DNA of 64,000 bases from Vicinamibacterales bacterium (GTDB taxonomy: Bacteria > Acidobacteriota > Vicinamibacteria > Vicinamibacterales > UBA2999): the NCBI GenBank assembly GCA_041659285.1, contig JBAZYO010000001.1:434001-498000 (forward strand), given 5' to 3'. Within the stretch, counting starts at the first letter, position 1. Each line of letters begins with the position of its first letter. A program made the translations under genes and the position numbers. The notes beneath the pieces were generated by a model, which worked only from the letters and a program-made list of their open reading frames with translations, did no database searches and had not been told where the DNA came from. Shown in pieces: positions 43,111 through 50,880 of the stretch.

Positions 43111-43353
43111 CTAGGCTGGCAGGGGGGACGCGCTCGTGCTGCTGCTGCGGTGCTCCCGCAACATCGTTTCCATCCGGTCTTTGATGTGGAGTTTGCGCTT
43201 CTTGAGGCTGACTTCTTCGACTTGCTCTTCGTCTGACAGGTAATGCTTGGCCTCGAGTTCGTGCAGGCGATTCTCGAGTGTGTGGTGCGTGGTGGCCAAT
43301 TCGCGGAACTCCTCGTTGGTCTCGAGGAGCCGGTACTTTAAGTCCTCAGCCAT
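43111..43353 (-). CDS. DUF465/YdcH-family small protein
   Basis: An 80-residue, almost entirely helical protein: MAEDLKYRLLETNEEFRELA, HHTLENRLHELEAKHYLSDE and EVSLKKRKLHIKDRMETML, the pattern of the short DUF465 (YdcH) family, followed by a serine-rich tail. Function unknown. Located between rimI and psd, same strand. Confidence 0.85.
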   Translation of the reverse strand: MAEDLKYRLLETNEEFRELATTHHTLENRLHELEAKHYLSDEEQVEEVSLKKRKLHIKDRMETMLREHRSSSTSASPLPA

Positions 43354-43447
43354 CTCTCCGCCTCCCTTCCGGGGTCGGTGCGGGAACGCTTGCCGCCCCT
43401 ATATCCGGACTCTACCACCACGGTTTTGCGAATTAAAGCGGCAAGAT

Positions 43448-43897
43448 TTATCGCGACGGGTTCCGCACCAGCACCAGGGCGTCTTCCACCGGCTGGGTGT
43501 AGTAGTTGCGCCGCACTCCGGCCTCGGTAAACCCGGCCCTGGCGTACAGGCGCAGCGCGGCCGCATTCGACCGCCGCACCTCGAGGGTGGCGCTTTCGGC
43601 GCCCATTCGGGCAGATTCGGCCATCACATCCGCCAGCAGGCGGCTGCCCAACCCTTGTCCGCGCAATTCCGGGAGGACGGCCAGGTTGTTGATGTGGATT
43701 TGCTCGGCCACCCGCCAGAAGGCGCAGAAGGCCGCGACCGGGCAGTCCGGCGTGCGGAGCACGAAGATGTAGCAGACCTCGGGGCGCTTCAACTCGGCCT
43801 CGTACCACTCGCGGGTCGTCGGGTTGTTGAACGAGGCGTCCTCGATCGCCAGCACGCCGTCGAGGTCGGCGGGGCTCGACAGCCGCTCCACGATCAC
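43448..43897 (-). CDS. rimI: Ribosomal-protein-alanine N-acetyltransferase RimI
   Basis: GNAT acetyltransferase of 149 residues. Core: MIVERLSSPADLDGVLAIED, then INNLAVLPELRGQGLGSRLL with the acetyl-CoA-binding RGQGLG loop, LEVRRSNAAALRLYARAGFT and RRNYYTQPVEDALVL. The Y-Y near the C-terminus and the position directly after tsaB are typical of RimI. It overlaps tsaB by 4 nt. Confidence 0.92.
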   Translation of the reverse strand: MIVERLSSPADLDGVLAIEDASFNNPTTREWYEAELKRPEVCYIFVLRTPDCPVAAFCAFWRVAEQIHINNLAVLPELRGQGLGSRLLADVMAESARMGAESATLEVRRSNAAALRLYARAGFTEAGVRRNYYTQPVEDALVLVRNPSR

Positions 43898-44592
43898 GGG
43901 TGTTCCCGCCGTTCGCGTTCAATCTCGACGTCAGGCCGGCGAACGTAGATGGGCGCCAGCTGATGCGGCAGGCCGCCCTCGCCCCGGGCCGCGCGCGCCA
44001 GGGCCAGGCGCCCGATGGCGGGCGCCAGCGCCGGCGGCGTCCGCAGGGTCCAGTGCCCGCCTCCGGCTGCGGTGATCACGCCGGCGTCGCGCGCCACGGC
44101 ATCGCCGATGAAGACCACCGGCCTGCCCGCGATGTGCGCGCGCCACGCCTCGAGAACGCTGGTGGGGTGGGCGGCGAGGGGCGGCGCCAGGGTCCGCCCG
44201 GCCGACACGTCGAGCAGCGTCGCGAACACATCGCCGCGCTGGGCATCCATCCAGGGCGCCACCAGGCTGATGCCGTCGGTGGCGGCCTCGGCGGCGAGCG
44301 CATCCAGGGCCGAGACGCCAATCACCGGCCGGCCAAGGGTCATGGCCAGGCCTTGCATCGTCGCCAGGCCGATGCGCAGCCCGGTGAACGCCCCGGGTCC
44401 GGTGGCCACCGCCAGCAGGCCGAGGTCGCGTCGCTGCAGGCCGGCCAGCGCGAGCGCCGCCTCCATCTCGCCCGGCAGCCGCTCGCTGTGCGAGCGCGCG
44501 GCATCCCCCGGCACGAGGGCCAGGAGCTGATCGTCGCGCAGCACGGCGACACTGCCGCCGCGAGTCGTGGTGTCGAGGGCGAGAATGACCAT
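43894..44592 (-). CDS. tsaB: tRNA threonylcarbamoyladenosine biosynthesis protein TsaB
   Basis: Partner of TsaD in t6A37 tRNA modification. Start taken as ATG 44592 (MVILALDTTTRGGSVAVLRD), the standard TsaB beginning; an ATG 6 codons upstream is an alternative. About 232 residues. Motifs: ERLPGEMEAALALAGLQRRD and VATGPGAFTGLRIGLATMQGL (the ASKHA GPGSFTGLR-type signature). It overlaps rimI and is divergent from mutS (53 bp). Confidence 0.94.
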   Translation of the reverse strand: MVILALDTTTRGGSVAVLRDDQLLALVPGDAARSHSERLPGEMEAALALAGLQRRDLGLLAVATGPGAFTGLRIGLATMQGLAMTLGRPVIGVSALDALAAEAATDGISLVAPWMDAQRGDVFATLLDVSAGRTLAPPLAAHPTSVLEAWRAHIAGRPVVFIGDAVARDAGVITAAGGGHWTLRTPPALAPAIGRLALARAARGEGGLPHQLAPIYVRRPDVEIERERREHP

Positions 44593-44645
44593 GGTCGGGA
44601 ACCCAGCCATCGTATACTCGACCACACGCCTTTTCGAATCGCACC

Positions 44646-47351
44646 GTGTCCCAAACCCCATCCCCTGGCTCTTCGGTGAGCCCGTCGGGCGCGCAGCTGA
44701 CGCCGGCCATGCGCCAGTATTTCGAGGCCAAGCGCCAGTACCGCCACGCCCTGGTCTTTTTCCGGATGGGCGACTTCTACGAGATGTTCTACGAAGACGC
44801 GCTGGTGGCGTCGCGGGCGCTCGACCTGACGCTGACCTCGCGCTCGAAAGACTCGACCGGCACGCCCGTGCCCATGTGCGGCCTGCCCTACCACGCGGCG
44901 GATGGGTATATCGCCCGCCTGGTGAAGAAGGGCTACAGCGTCGCCATCTGCGAGCAGATCGAGGACCCCAAGAAGGCCAAGGGCCTCGTCAAGCGCGACG
45001 TGGTGCGGGTGGTGTCGCCCGGGACCCTGACCGATGCGGCCTATCTCGACGCGCGCGAGCCGGCGTTCCTGATGGCCGTGGTCGCGACCGCCGACTTCAC
45101 CAAGGCCTCGTCGGACAAAGCCGGCGCCGGCGGGCGGCCCGCCGAGTACGGCGTGGCGCTCGTGGACCTCTCCACCGGCGAGTTCGACGTCGCCGAGTAC
45201 TCGGGCGTCGAAGGCCTGGCCTCGCTGCGCGCCGAAGTCGCCGTGTTGCGCCCGCGCGAGATCGTGGTGGCATCGGGCCACGACGTGCGCGCCCTCTTGC
45301 CGGAGGTCGCGCAGCAGGCGGTGCCGGTCACCGAGATCGACGGCTGGCATTTCGAGCTGGAATCCGCCCGCCAGACGCTGCTCGATCAACTGCGGGTCAG
45401 CGGCCTCGAAGGCTTTGGCCTCGAGCGGCGGCCGACGGCCGTTTGTGCCGCCGGCGCCTTGGTGCGGTACCTGCGCGACACGCAGAAGGCCGACCTCGCC
45501 CACGTGCGCACCATCCGCCTCCGGCAGGCGGCGGACGGCCTGCTGATCGACCCCACCACGCTCAAGCACCTCGAGGTGGTGGAATCGATGGAGGGCGGCC
45601 GTGCCGGCACGCTGCTCGACGAGATCGATCGCACCGTCACGCCGATGGGTGGCCGGCTGATGCGGGCCTGGCTGCTCCGCCCGCTGACCGCGCTCGAGCC
45701 GATTCGCGATCGGCTGGACGCCGTGGAGGAACTGGCCGCCAAGACCACCGAGCGCGGCAAGCTGCGCGACACGCTGAAGTCGATCCAGGACCTCGAGCGG
45801 CTGATCTCGCGGATCGCCCTCTCCACCGCCAGCCCGCGCGACCTGGTCGCCCTCGGCCGCTCGCTGGCCGCCGTGCCGCGCCTCGCACTCATGATCACGG
45901 AGTGCCAGGCGCCGCTGATCCGCAGCCTGGTCGGCGAGCTCGACGACCTGTCCGACGTGCGGCAATGGGTGGAAGCCGCGATCATGGACGAGCCGCCCGC
46001 GCTCGCCCGCGACGGCGGCTTCGTGCGCGACGGCTTCGACCAGGATGTCGACGACCTGCGCACCATCAGCCGGTCCGGCAAGCAGGTGATCGCCGAGATG
46101 GAAGCGGGCGAGCGCACGCGCACCGGCATCACTTCGTTGAAGGTCCGCTTCAACCGCGTCTTCGGGTACTACATCGAGATCTCGAAATCGAACCTGCACA
46201 ACGTGCCGAGCGACTACATCCGCAAGCAGACCATCGCCGGCGGCGAGCGCTACATCACGCCGGCGCTCAAGGAATACGAGGAGAAGGTGCTGGGCGCCGA
46301 CGAGCGCATCGTGACGCGCGAGCTCGAGATCTTCGAGACGCTGCGCACTCAGGTGTCGGCCGAGGCGCCGCGCGTGCTCGACACCGCCCGCGCCGTCGCC
46401 GGGCTCGACGTGCTGGCCGGCCTGGCCGAAACGGCCACCGTCTGCAATTACACCAAGCCACACGTCCACGACGGCGACGAGCTGGTGGCGGTGGACGTGA
46501 GACATCCGGTGGTGGAACGCCTCGCCGCCGGCGCGTTCGTGCCCAACGACATCGAGCTGAACGCGACCACGCACCAACTGGTCATCCTCACCGGCCCCAA
46601 CATGGGCGGCAAGTCCACCTATTTGCGGCAGGTCGCCCTGCTCTGCCTGATGGCGCAGACCGGCTCGTTCGTGCCGGCGCGCGAGGCCAAGCTGTCGCTG
46701 ATCGATCGCCTCTACGCGCGCGTCGGCGCCTCCGATAACATCGCCCGCGGCCAGTCCACGTTCATGGTGGAGATGCAGGAGACCGCGCACATCCTCAGCG
46801 GCGCCACCTCGAAGAGCCTGGTCGTGCTCGACGAGATTGGCCGCGGGACCGCCACCTTCGACGGATTGAGCATTGCCTGGGCGGTGGCGGAATACCTCGC
46901 CACCAACCAGCGCGCGCGCCCGAAGACGCTGTTCGCCACGCACTACCACGAGCTGACCGACCTCGCCGACGCGCTCGGCGGCGTGGTCAACGCGCACGTC
47001 ACCGCGCGCGAGTGGAAGGACGACATCATCTTCCTGCACAAGATTCTGCCGGGACGGTCGGATCGCAGCTACGGCATCCAGGTGGCGCGGCTCGCCGGCC
47101 TGCCGGCCACGGTGATTGCGCGGGCCCGCGACATTCTCGGCTCGCTCGAGCACGACGAGCTGGCCCGCGGCGGCAAGCCGTCGCTGAGCGGCACGCCGGC
47201 GGTACCACAGCAGCAGCTCGGGTTGTTCCAGGCCATCTCCCCCGCCGACGAGAAGCTGCGCGAGCGCATCCGCGAGGTGGACATTAACCGGACGACCCCG
47301 ATCGATGCGCTGCAGATTCTCCAGGAGCTCAAGCGGTCCCTTGACGACTAG
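44646..47351 (+). CDS. mutS: DNA mismatch repair protein MutS
   Basis: Mismatch recognition ATPase, 901 residues from a GTG start. The N-terminal mismatch-binding domain has FFRMGDFYEMFYEDA (Phe-x-Glu wedge), followed by connector, core and clamp (RFNRVFGYYIEISKSNLHNV). The ATPase has Walker A GPNMGGKST near 650, ARGQSTFMVEM and LDEIGRGTATFDGLSI, then TLFATHYHEL. The C-terminal HTH segment matches MutS1. The next gene overlaps its end. Confidence 0.97.
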   Translation: MSQTPSPGSSVSPSGAQLTPAMRQYFEAKRQYRHALVFFRMGDFYEMFYEDALVASRALDLTLTSRSKDSTGTPVPMCGLPYHAADGYIARLVKKGYSVAICEQIEDPKKAKGLVKRDVVRVVSPGTLTDAAYLDAREPAFLMAVVATADFTKASSDKAGAGGRPAEYGVALVDLSTGEFDVAEYSGVEGLASLRAEVAVLRPREIVVASGHDVRALLPEVAQQAVPVTEIDGWHFELESARQTLLDQLRVSGLEGFGLERRPTAVCAAGALVRYLRDTQKADLAHVRTIRLRQAADGLLIDPTTLKHLEVVESMEGGRAGTLLDEIDRTVTPMGGRLMRAWLLRPLTALEPIRDRLDAVEELAAKTTERGKLRDTLKSIQDLERLISRIALSTASPRDLVALGRSLAAVPRLALMITECQAPLIRSLVGELDDLSDVRQWVEAAIMDEPPALARDGGFVRDGFDQDVDDLRTISRSGKQVIAEMEAGERTRTGITSLKVRFNRVFGYYIEISKSNLHNVPSDYIRKQTIAGGERYITPALKEYEEKVLGADERIVTRELEIFETLRTQVSAEAPRVLDTARAVAGLDVLAGLAETATVCNYTKPHVHDGDELVAVDVRHPVVERLAAGAFVPNDIELNATTHQLVILTGPNMGGKSTYLRQVALLCLMAQTGSFVPAREAKLSLIDRLYARVGASDNIARGQSTFMVEMQETAHILSGATSKSLVVLDEIGRGTATFDGLSIAWAVAEYLATNQRARPKTLFATHYHELTDLADALGGVVNAHVTAREWKDDIIFLHKILPGRSDRSYGIQVARLAGLPATVIARARDILGSLEHDELARGGKPSLSGTPAVPQQQLGLFQAISPADEKLRERIREVDINRTTPIDALQILQELKRSLDD

Positions 47352-48855
47352 GTCGATCGCGGCACTCGTCGTGCTGTTCGGGCTCAGCGCCTGCCACAGC
47401 GTTCCCGCCAGGACCGGGGTCGTCACCCTCGCCGTTCTCAGCTCCCCCAACAGCCTCGACCCGCGCGTCGGCTCCGATGAAACCTCGCAGCGCGCGCACC
47501 AGCTGCTCTTCGACAACCTGCTCTCGCTCGACGGGCAGTTGCGCGTCACCGGCGGACTGGCGTCCCGCTTCGAACAGCGCGACCCGCTGACCTACGACGT
47601 CTTCCTCCGGGAAGGCGTGATGTTTCACGACGGCCACGAACTGACCGCCGCCGACGTGGTCTACACCTTCAGCTGCTTTATCGATCCGGCGTTCCTCTCG
47701 CCGCGCAAGGGCGCCTATCGCGTGCTCGACAAGGTGACGGCACTCGATCGGTATGCGGTGCGCTTCTCGCTCAAGGAACCGTTCGGCTCGTTCCCGATTC
47801 AGCTGGTGATGCCGGTGGTGCCGAAGGGCGCCGGGCCGGAGTTGCGCGACCATCCGGTCGGCACCGGGCCGTACCGGTTCGTGCGGTTCGCGGTGGACGA
47901 TCGCCTGGAGCTGGCGGCGTTCCCCGGTTACTTCCGCGGCGCGCCCGCCAACGACGGTGTCGTGCTGAAGGTGGTGCCCGACGAGATCATGCGGGCGCTC
48001 GAACTGCGCAAGGGCACGGTGGACCTCGTCGTCAACGACCTGTCCCCGGACGTCGTCCACCAGCTGGCGGAAGACAAGGGCATGTCCATTGCCGAGTCGC
48101 CGGGAACCGACTACGCCTACGTCGGCTTTAACATGCGCGATCCGGTGCTGCGCGATCGCCGCGTGCGCCACGCCATCGGCTATGCCATCGACCGGCAGGC
48201 CATCGTCGATCACTTGCGGCGCGGGCTGGCGAGCCCGGCCGTCGGCATCCTGCCGCCGGTGTCGTGGGCGTTCGAGCCCAACGTGTTCCAGTTCACGCAC
48301 GACGTCGCCAGGGCGACGGCGCTCCTCGACGAGGCCGGTTATCCGGACCCGGACGGCGCCGGGCCGGCCCCGCGCCTGCGGCTGACGCTGAAGGTGTCAA
48401 CCAACGAGTTCATCCGCCTGCAGGCGGCGGTGATCCAACAGGACCTGAAGCAGGCGGGCATCGAGCTCGACGTCAGGTCATACGAGTTCGCCACGCTCTA
48501 CGCCGACGTGCTGAAGGGGAACTTCCAGCTGTTCACGCTGCAATGGGTCGGCGTGTCGGACCCCGACATGCTGCGCCGCGTGTTCCACTCGAAGCAGATG
48601 CCGCCGTCGGGGTTCAACCGCGGCTACTACGAGAATCCGGAGGTCGATCGGCTGATCGACGAGGCGGGCGCCGCCGCCACCGATGCAGATCGGCGGCGGC
48701 TGTTCGGCGAGGCGCAACGACTGGTCGCGGAAGACGCGCCGTACATCAGCCTGTGGAACAAGACCAACGTCGCCGTGTCCCGTACAGGAATCGAGGGCGT
48801 CAAGCTGACGCCCTCGGCGGAATTCACGTTCTTGCGGGAGGTGACGAAGCGTTGA
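47341..48855 (+). CDS. Extracellular solute-binding lipoprotein (peptide/nickel family)
   Basis: SBP_bac_5-type binding protein, about 504 residues. Start set at TTG 47341, overlapping the mutS stop, because it gives a clean lipoprotein signal (TTRSIAALVVLFGLSAC with lipobox LSAC); an ATG at 47305 inside mutS is the alternative. Family motifs: SLDPRVGSDETSQRAHQLLF, EGVMFHDGHELTAADVVYTF, GTGPYRFVRF, ELRKGTVDLVVNDLSPD, HAIGYAIDRQAIVDHL, and QQDLKQAGIELDVRSYEFAT. No permease or ATPase genes flank it. The substrate is probably an oligopeptide but unproven. Confidence 0.88.
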   Translation: MTTRSIAALVVLFGLSACHSVPARTGVVTLAVLSSPNSLDPRVGSDETSQRAHQLLFDNLLSLDGQLRVTGGLASRFEQRDPLTYDVFLREGVMFHDGHELTAADVVYTFSCFIDPAFLSPRKGAYRVLDKVTALDRYAVRFSLKEPFGSFPIQLVMPVVPKGAGPELRDHPVGTGPYRFVRFAVDDRLELAAFPGYFRGAPANDGVVLKVVPDEIMRALELRKGTVDLVVNDLSPDVVHQLAEDKGMSIAESPGTDYAYVGFNMRDPVLRDRRVRHAIGYAIDRQAIVDHLRRGLASPAVGILPPVSWAFEPNVFQFTHDVARATALLDEAGYPDPDGAGPAPRLRLTLKVSTNEFIRLQAAVIQQDLKQAGIELDVRSYEFATLYADVLKGNFQLFTLQWVGVSDPDMLRRVFHSKQMPPSGFNRGYYENPEVDRLIDEAGAAATDADRRRLFGEAQRLVAEDAPYISLWNKTNVAVSRTGIEGVKLTPSAEFTFLREVTKR

Positions 48856-48886
48856 CCACCGCCGCGCCGCGGGCCAGGCTGGCGGG

Positions 48887-49633
48887 CTAGCCTTTCAGCT
48901 TGTCGAGTTCGGCCTTGGCCTCGGCGGCCAGCGGCGACTCCGCATGCTTCTCCACGACCTGGGTCAGCGTCTTCTTCGCGTCTTCGGTCTTGCCCGCCAG
49001 GCGGTAGGCGCGGGCCAGCTCCATCAACACGGCGTCGAGCGGCAGCGTGGTGTTGGCCTGCTCCGACTCGGCTTTCAGCGCGGCGATGGCCGGGTCGAAC
49101 TGCCCGGCGCGCAGCTGCGCCTCGGCCTTGCCCAACTTCGACATCCGCTGGATGACGCCCGCGCCGCTCGCAATCACCTGGTCGTAGTGCTTGATGGCGT
49201 CGTCGAAACGCCCGAGCGTCACCAGCGTGGTGGCAGCCTGATACCGCGCGGTGAGGCCGGAGTCGCTCTTGGGATACGCGTCGGCGGCGGCAATGAACTT
49301 CGGCAACGCCGCTTCCAGCTTCGCCCGCTGCGTGGGATACGTTCCCGGCGCCTGTCCGGGCGTTGCGGTCGGGTCGTTGGTGGTCCCGGCCGGCGGGCCC
49401 GGCGGCATCACCCGCGCTTCTTCAATCACCATTGCCTCAGCAAGCAGCGTCCGCGCCTTGGTGTCGATGCTGCGCTGCCACGCGGCGTAGCCGGCGATGC
49501 CGCCGCCGACGACCACGACCACGGCGACGATGGCCAGGAGAGTCTTCTGGTTCTGTGCGACCCAACCCTGCGCGCTCGTCAGCGCCATGGCCAGTTCGTT
49601 GTCCTTCAGGTGATGCCGTTCGGTAGTTTTCAT
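48887..49633 (-). CDS. TPR protein with single membrane anchor (YfgM/TPR_21-like)
   Basis: A 248-residue protein. A short cytoplasmic start (MKTTERHHLKDNELAMALTS), one membrane helix (TLLAIVAVVVVVGGGIAGYA) and then extracytoplasmic TPR repeats (AKLEAALPKFIAAADAYPKS, AATTLVTLGRFDDAIKHYDQ, KAEAQLRAGQFDPAIAALKA, ARAYRLAGKTEDAKKTLTQV). The topology matches the YfgM/TPR_21 family that helps periplasmic chaperoning near SecYEG; this is inferred. Transcribed away from the upstream tRNA, with an 8-bp iterated repeat in the gap. Confidence 0.85.
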   Translation of the reverse strand: MKTTERHHLKDNELAMALTSAQGWVAQNQKTLLAIVAVVVVVGGGIAGYAAWQRSIDTKARTLLAEAMVIEEARVMPPGPPAGTTNDPTATPGQAPGTYPTQRAKLEAALPKFIAAADAYPKSDSGLTARYQAATTLVTLGRFDDAIKHYDQVIASGAGVIQRMSKLGKAEAQLRAGQFDPAIAALKAESEQANTTLPLDAVLMELARAYRLAGKTEDAKKTLTQVVEKHAESPLAAEAKAELDKLKG

Positions 49634-49640
49634 GTGCGTT

Positions 49641-49696
49641 AACTCACCAAATCCCTAAATCCCTAACTCACCAAATCACCAAATCACCAAATCACC
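49641..49696. repeat. Seven tandem 8-bp units
   Basis: Exactly seven consecutive octamers: AACTCACC, AAATCCCT, AAATCCCT, AACTCACC, AAATCACC, AAATCACC, AAATCACC. They fill the gap between the tRNA-Arg 3' end (49706) and the TPR gene start (49633). Same unit family as the arrays flanking the parA upstream hairpin (1983-2024, 2091-2122). Confidence 0.82.
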
Positions 49697-49705
49697 AGAT
49701 GAATT

Positions 49706-49782
49706 TGGTGCGCCTGACAGGAATTGAACCTGTGACCCCCGGTTTAGGAAACCAGTGCTCTATCCAACTGAGCTACAGGCGC
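49706..49782 (-). tRNA. tRNA-Arg (anticodon CCT), CCA encoded
   Basis: Reverse complement folds as a complete cloverleaf. Acceptor GCGCCTG pairs with CAGGCGC, the D arm is GCTC/GAGC, the anticodon stem is CTGGT/ACCGG with loop TTCCTAA giving anticodon CCT, and the T arm is ACAGG-TTCAATT-CCTGT. Discriminator A and an encoded CCA follow. It decodes the AGG arginine codon, rare in such GC-rich genomes. Confidence 0.95.
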
Positions 49783-49796
49783 CTGCGCAGTGTGGC

Positions 49797-49849
49797 GTCC
49801 GGCTTTCTTGGCCGCCATAGCCGCTTGGCGGCGACGGCGGTAGCCGGAC
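49797..49849. repeat. Extended REP-like inverted repeat between apt and tRNA-Arg
   Basis: GTCCGGCT (49797-49804) pairs with AGCCGGAC (49842-49849). Within, GCCGCCA and TGGCGGC form a second short stem. The outer arms are identical to the dispersed 18-bp palindrome, here split by 37 nt. It sits 2 bp past the apt stop and may act as the 3' hairpin of the apt transcript. Confidence 0.7.
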
Positions 49850-49851
49850 CG

Positions 49852-50376
49852 TCAGTACCGCAACACAGAATAGACCGGCTCCCCCGCCAATTTCGAGCGG
49901 CCATTAAGGAAGTCCAGTTCGATCAGGAATGCCGCCCCGATGACCTTGCCGCCGGTCTTCCGGACCAGGTCGATGGCGGCGCGCCCGGTGCCGCCGGTGG
50001 CGAGCACGTCGTCAACGATCAGGACGCGATGGCCGGTGGTGAGGGCGTCCTGGTGAATTTCGAGGGCATCGGTGCCGTACTCGAGGGCGTAGCTTTCCTG
50101 GTGCGTCGCCGCCGGCAGCTTGCCGGGCTTGCGGATCGGCACGAAGCCGCAGCCGAGAGTGATGGCCACCGCGGCACCGAGGATGAAGCCGCGGCTCTCG
50201 ATGCCGACCACCTGGTCGATGTCTTCGCCCATGTAGGGCGCGGCCAGCGCGTCCACGGTGTCGCGAAACCCCTGCGCATCGGAGAGCAGCGTGGTGATGT
50301 CGTAGAACAGGATGCCCGGCTTGGGAAAGTCGGGCACGTGTCGGATCTTCGCCTTCAGATGGTCCATGGTCCTCAT
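49852..50376 (-). CDS. apt: Adenine phosphoribosyltransferase
   Basis: Purine salvage enzyme converting adenine plus PRPP to AMP. 174 residues (171 if the ATG at 50367, MDHLKAKIRHVPDFPKPGI, is used; both starts have a nearby AGG). Motifs: DFPKPGILFYDITTLL, VVGIESRGFILGAAVA, RKPGKLPAATHQESYALEYG and the PRPP loop VLIVDDVLATGGTGRAA. Slightly downstream of the acylphosphatase gene on the same strand. Confidence 0.95.
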   Translation of the reverse strand: MRTMDHLKAKIRHVPDFPKPGILFYDITTLLSDAQGFRDTVDALAAPYMGEDIDQVVGIESRGFILGAAVAITLGCGFVPIRKPGKLPAATHQESYALEYGTDALEIHQDALTTGHRVLIVDDVLATGGTGRAAIDLVRKTGGKVIGAAFLIELDFLNGRSKLAGEPVYSVLRY

Positions 50377-50406
50377 CAGCCTGTGCCCGTGGGCCGCCTG
50401 GCTCCG

Positions 50407-50679
50407 TTATCGAATCTCAAAACCCGTGTGGTGCAACGTGGGCGCAACGTCGTCCACCAGGACGCGCTCGACGCGCGACCGCGACGGCCCGCGCCGCAAC
50501 GCCCGCTCGAACCGCTCCACGGACTCGGCCTCCCCCTCCGCCACGGCTTCGACCGTGCCGTCGGGGTGGTTGGACACGTGGCCGCTGAGGCCCTCGCGGC
50601 GCGCGGCGTCCTGGGCGAAAAACCGGAACCCGACGCCCTGCACGTGTCCGCTTACCAGGAACCTCCGGGCGACGCGCAT
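50407..50679 (-). CDS. acyP: Acylphosphatase
   Basis: Small enzyme hydrolysing acyl phosphates, 90 residues: RRFLVSGHVQGVGFRFFAQD contains the catalytic arginine of the VQGVGFR loop, and GHVSNHPDGTVEAVAEG supplies the catalytic asparagine. Length and the two signature motifs are standard. Confidence 0.94.
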   Translation of the reverse strand: MRVARRFLVSGHVQGVGFRFFAQDAARREGLSGHVSNHPDGTVEAVAEGEAESVERFERALRRGPSRSRVERVLVDDVAPTLHHTGFEIR

Positions 50680-50754
50680 CCCACCATTCTAGCTCAGCGG
50701 CCCCCGCCGCTGCCTGATCCTTGACTGTGCCCGGGCGCGAGGCGCATCATCAAG

Positions 50755-50876
50755 GTTTGCCTAATCCACCGCACGGGCGGCGGAGCGGGGGACCCAGGAA
50801 CCGGGGCGAATCGCCTGCCGTGCAGCGCGACAGAGATCACCACCTCTGAGCCCGACAGCTAACCTCGCAGGCGGAG
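50755..50876 (+). ncRNA. Cyclic-di-AMP (ydaO/yuaA) riboswitch
   Basis: The strongly conserved segments of the class occur in order and spacing: GCCTAATCC (50759-50767), GAGCGGGGGACCCA (50783-50796), GGGGCGAATCG (50803-50813) and CCCGACAGCTAACCTCG (50851-50867). The closing P1 stem pairs GCCT (50759-50762) with AGGC (50869-50872). GCACGG (50771-50776) can also pair with CCGTGC (50818-50823). The ribosome site GGAG (50873-50876) immediately follows P1, so ligand-dependent control of translation of the K+ importer is plausible; the class is usually an OFF switch. Confidence 0.93.
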
Positions 50877-50880
50877 TGGA

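Noticed and set aside
44340..47549. A 1069-codon frame antisense to mutS and tsaB
   Set aside because: No family motif, low-complexity arginine/leucine/glycine shadow; mutS is unambiguous.
49641..49696. Possible CRISPR array
   Set aside because: Units are 8 bp with no spacers and no cas genes nearby; it is a simple tandem repeat.
50755..50880. Possible attC site (contains GCCTAAT and an inverted arm)
   Set aside because: The core lacks RYYYAAC/GTTRRRY pairs and every conserved block matches the c-di-AMP riboswitch.
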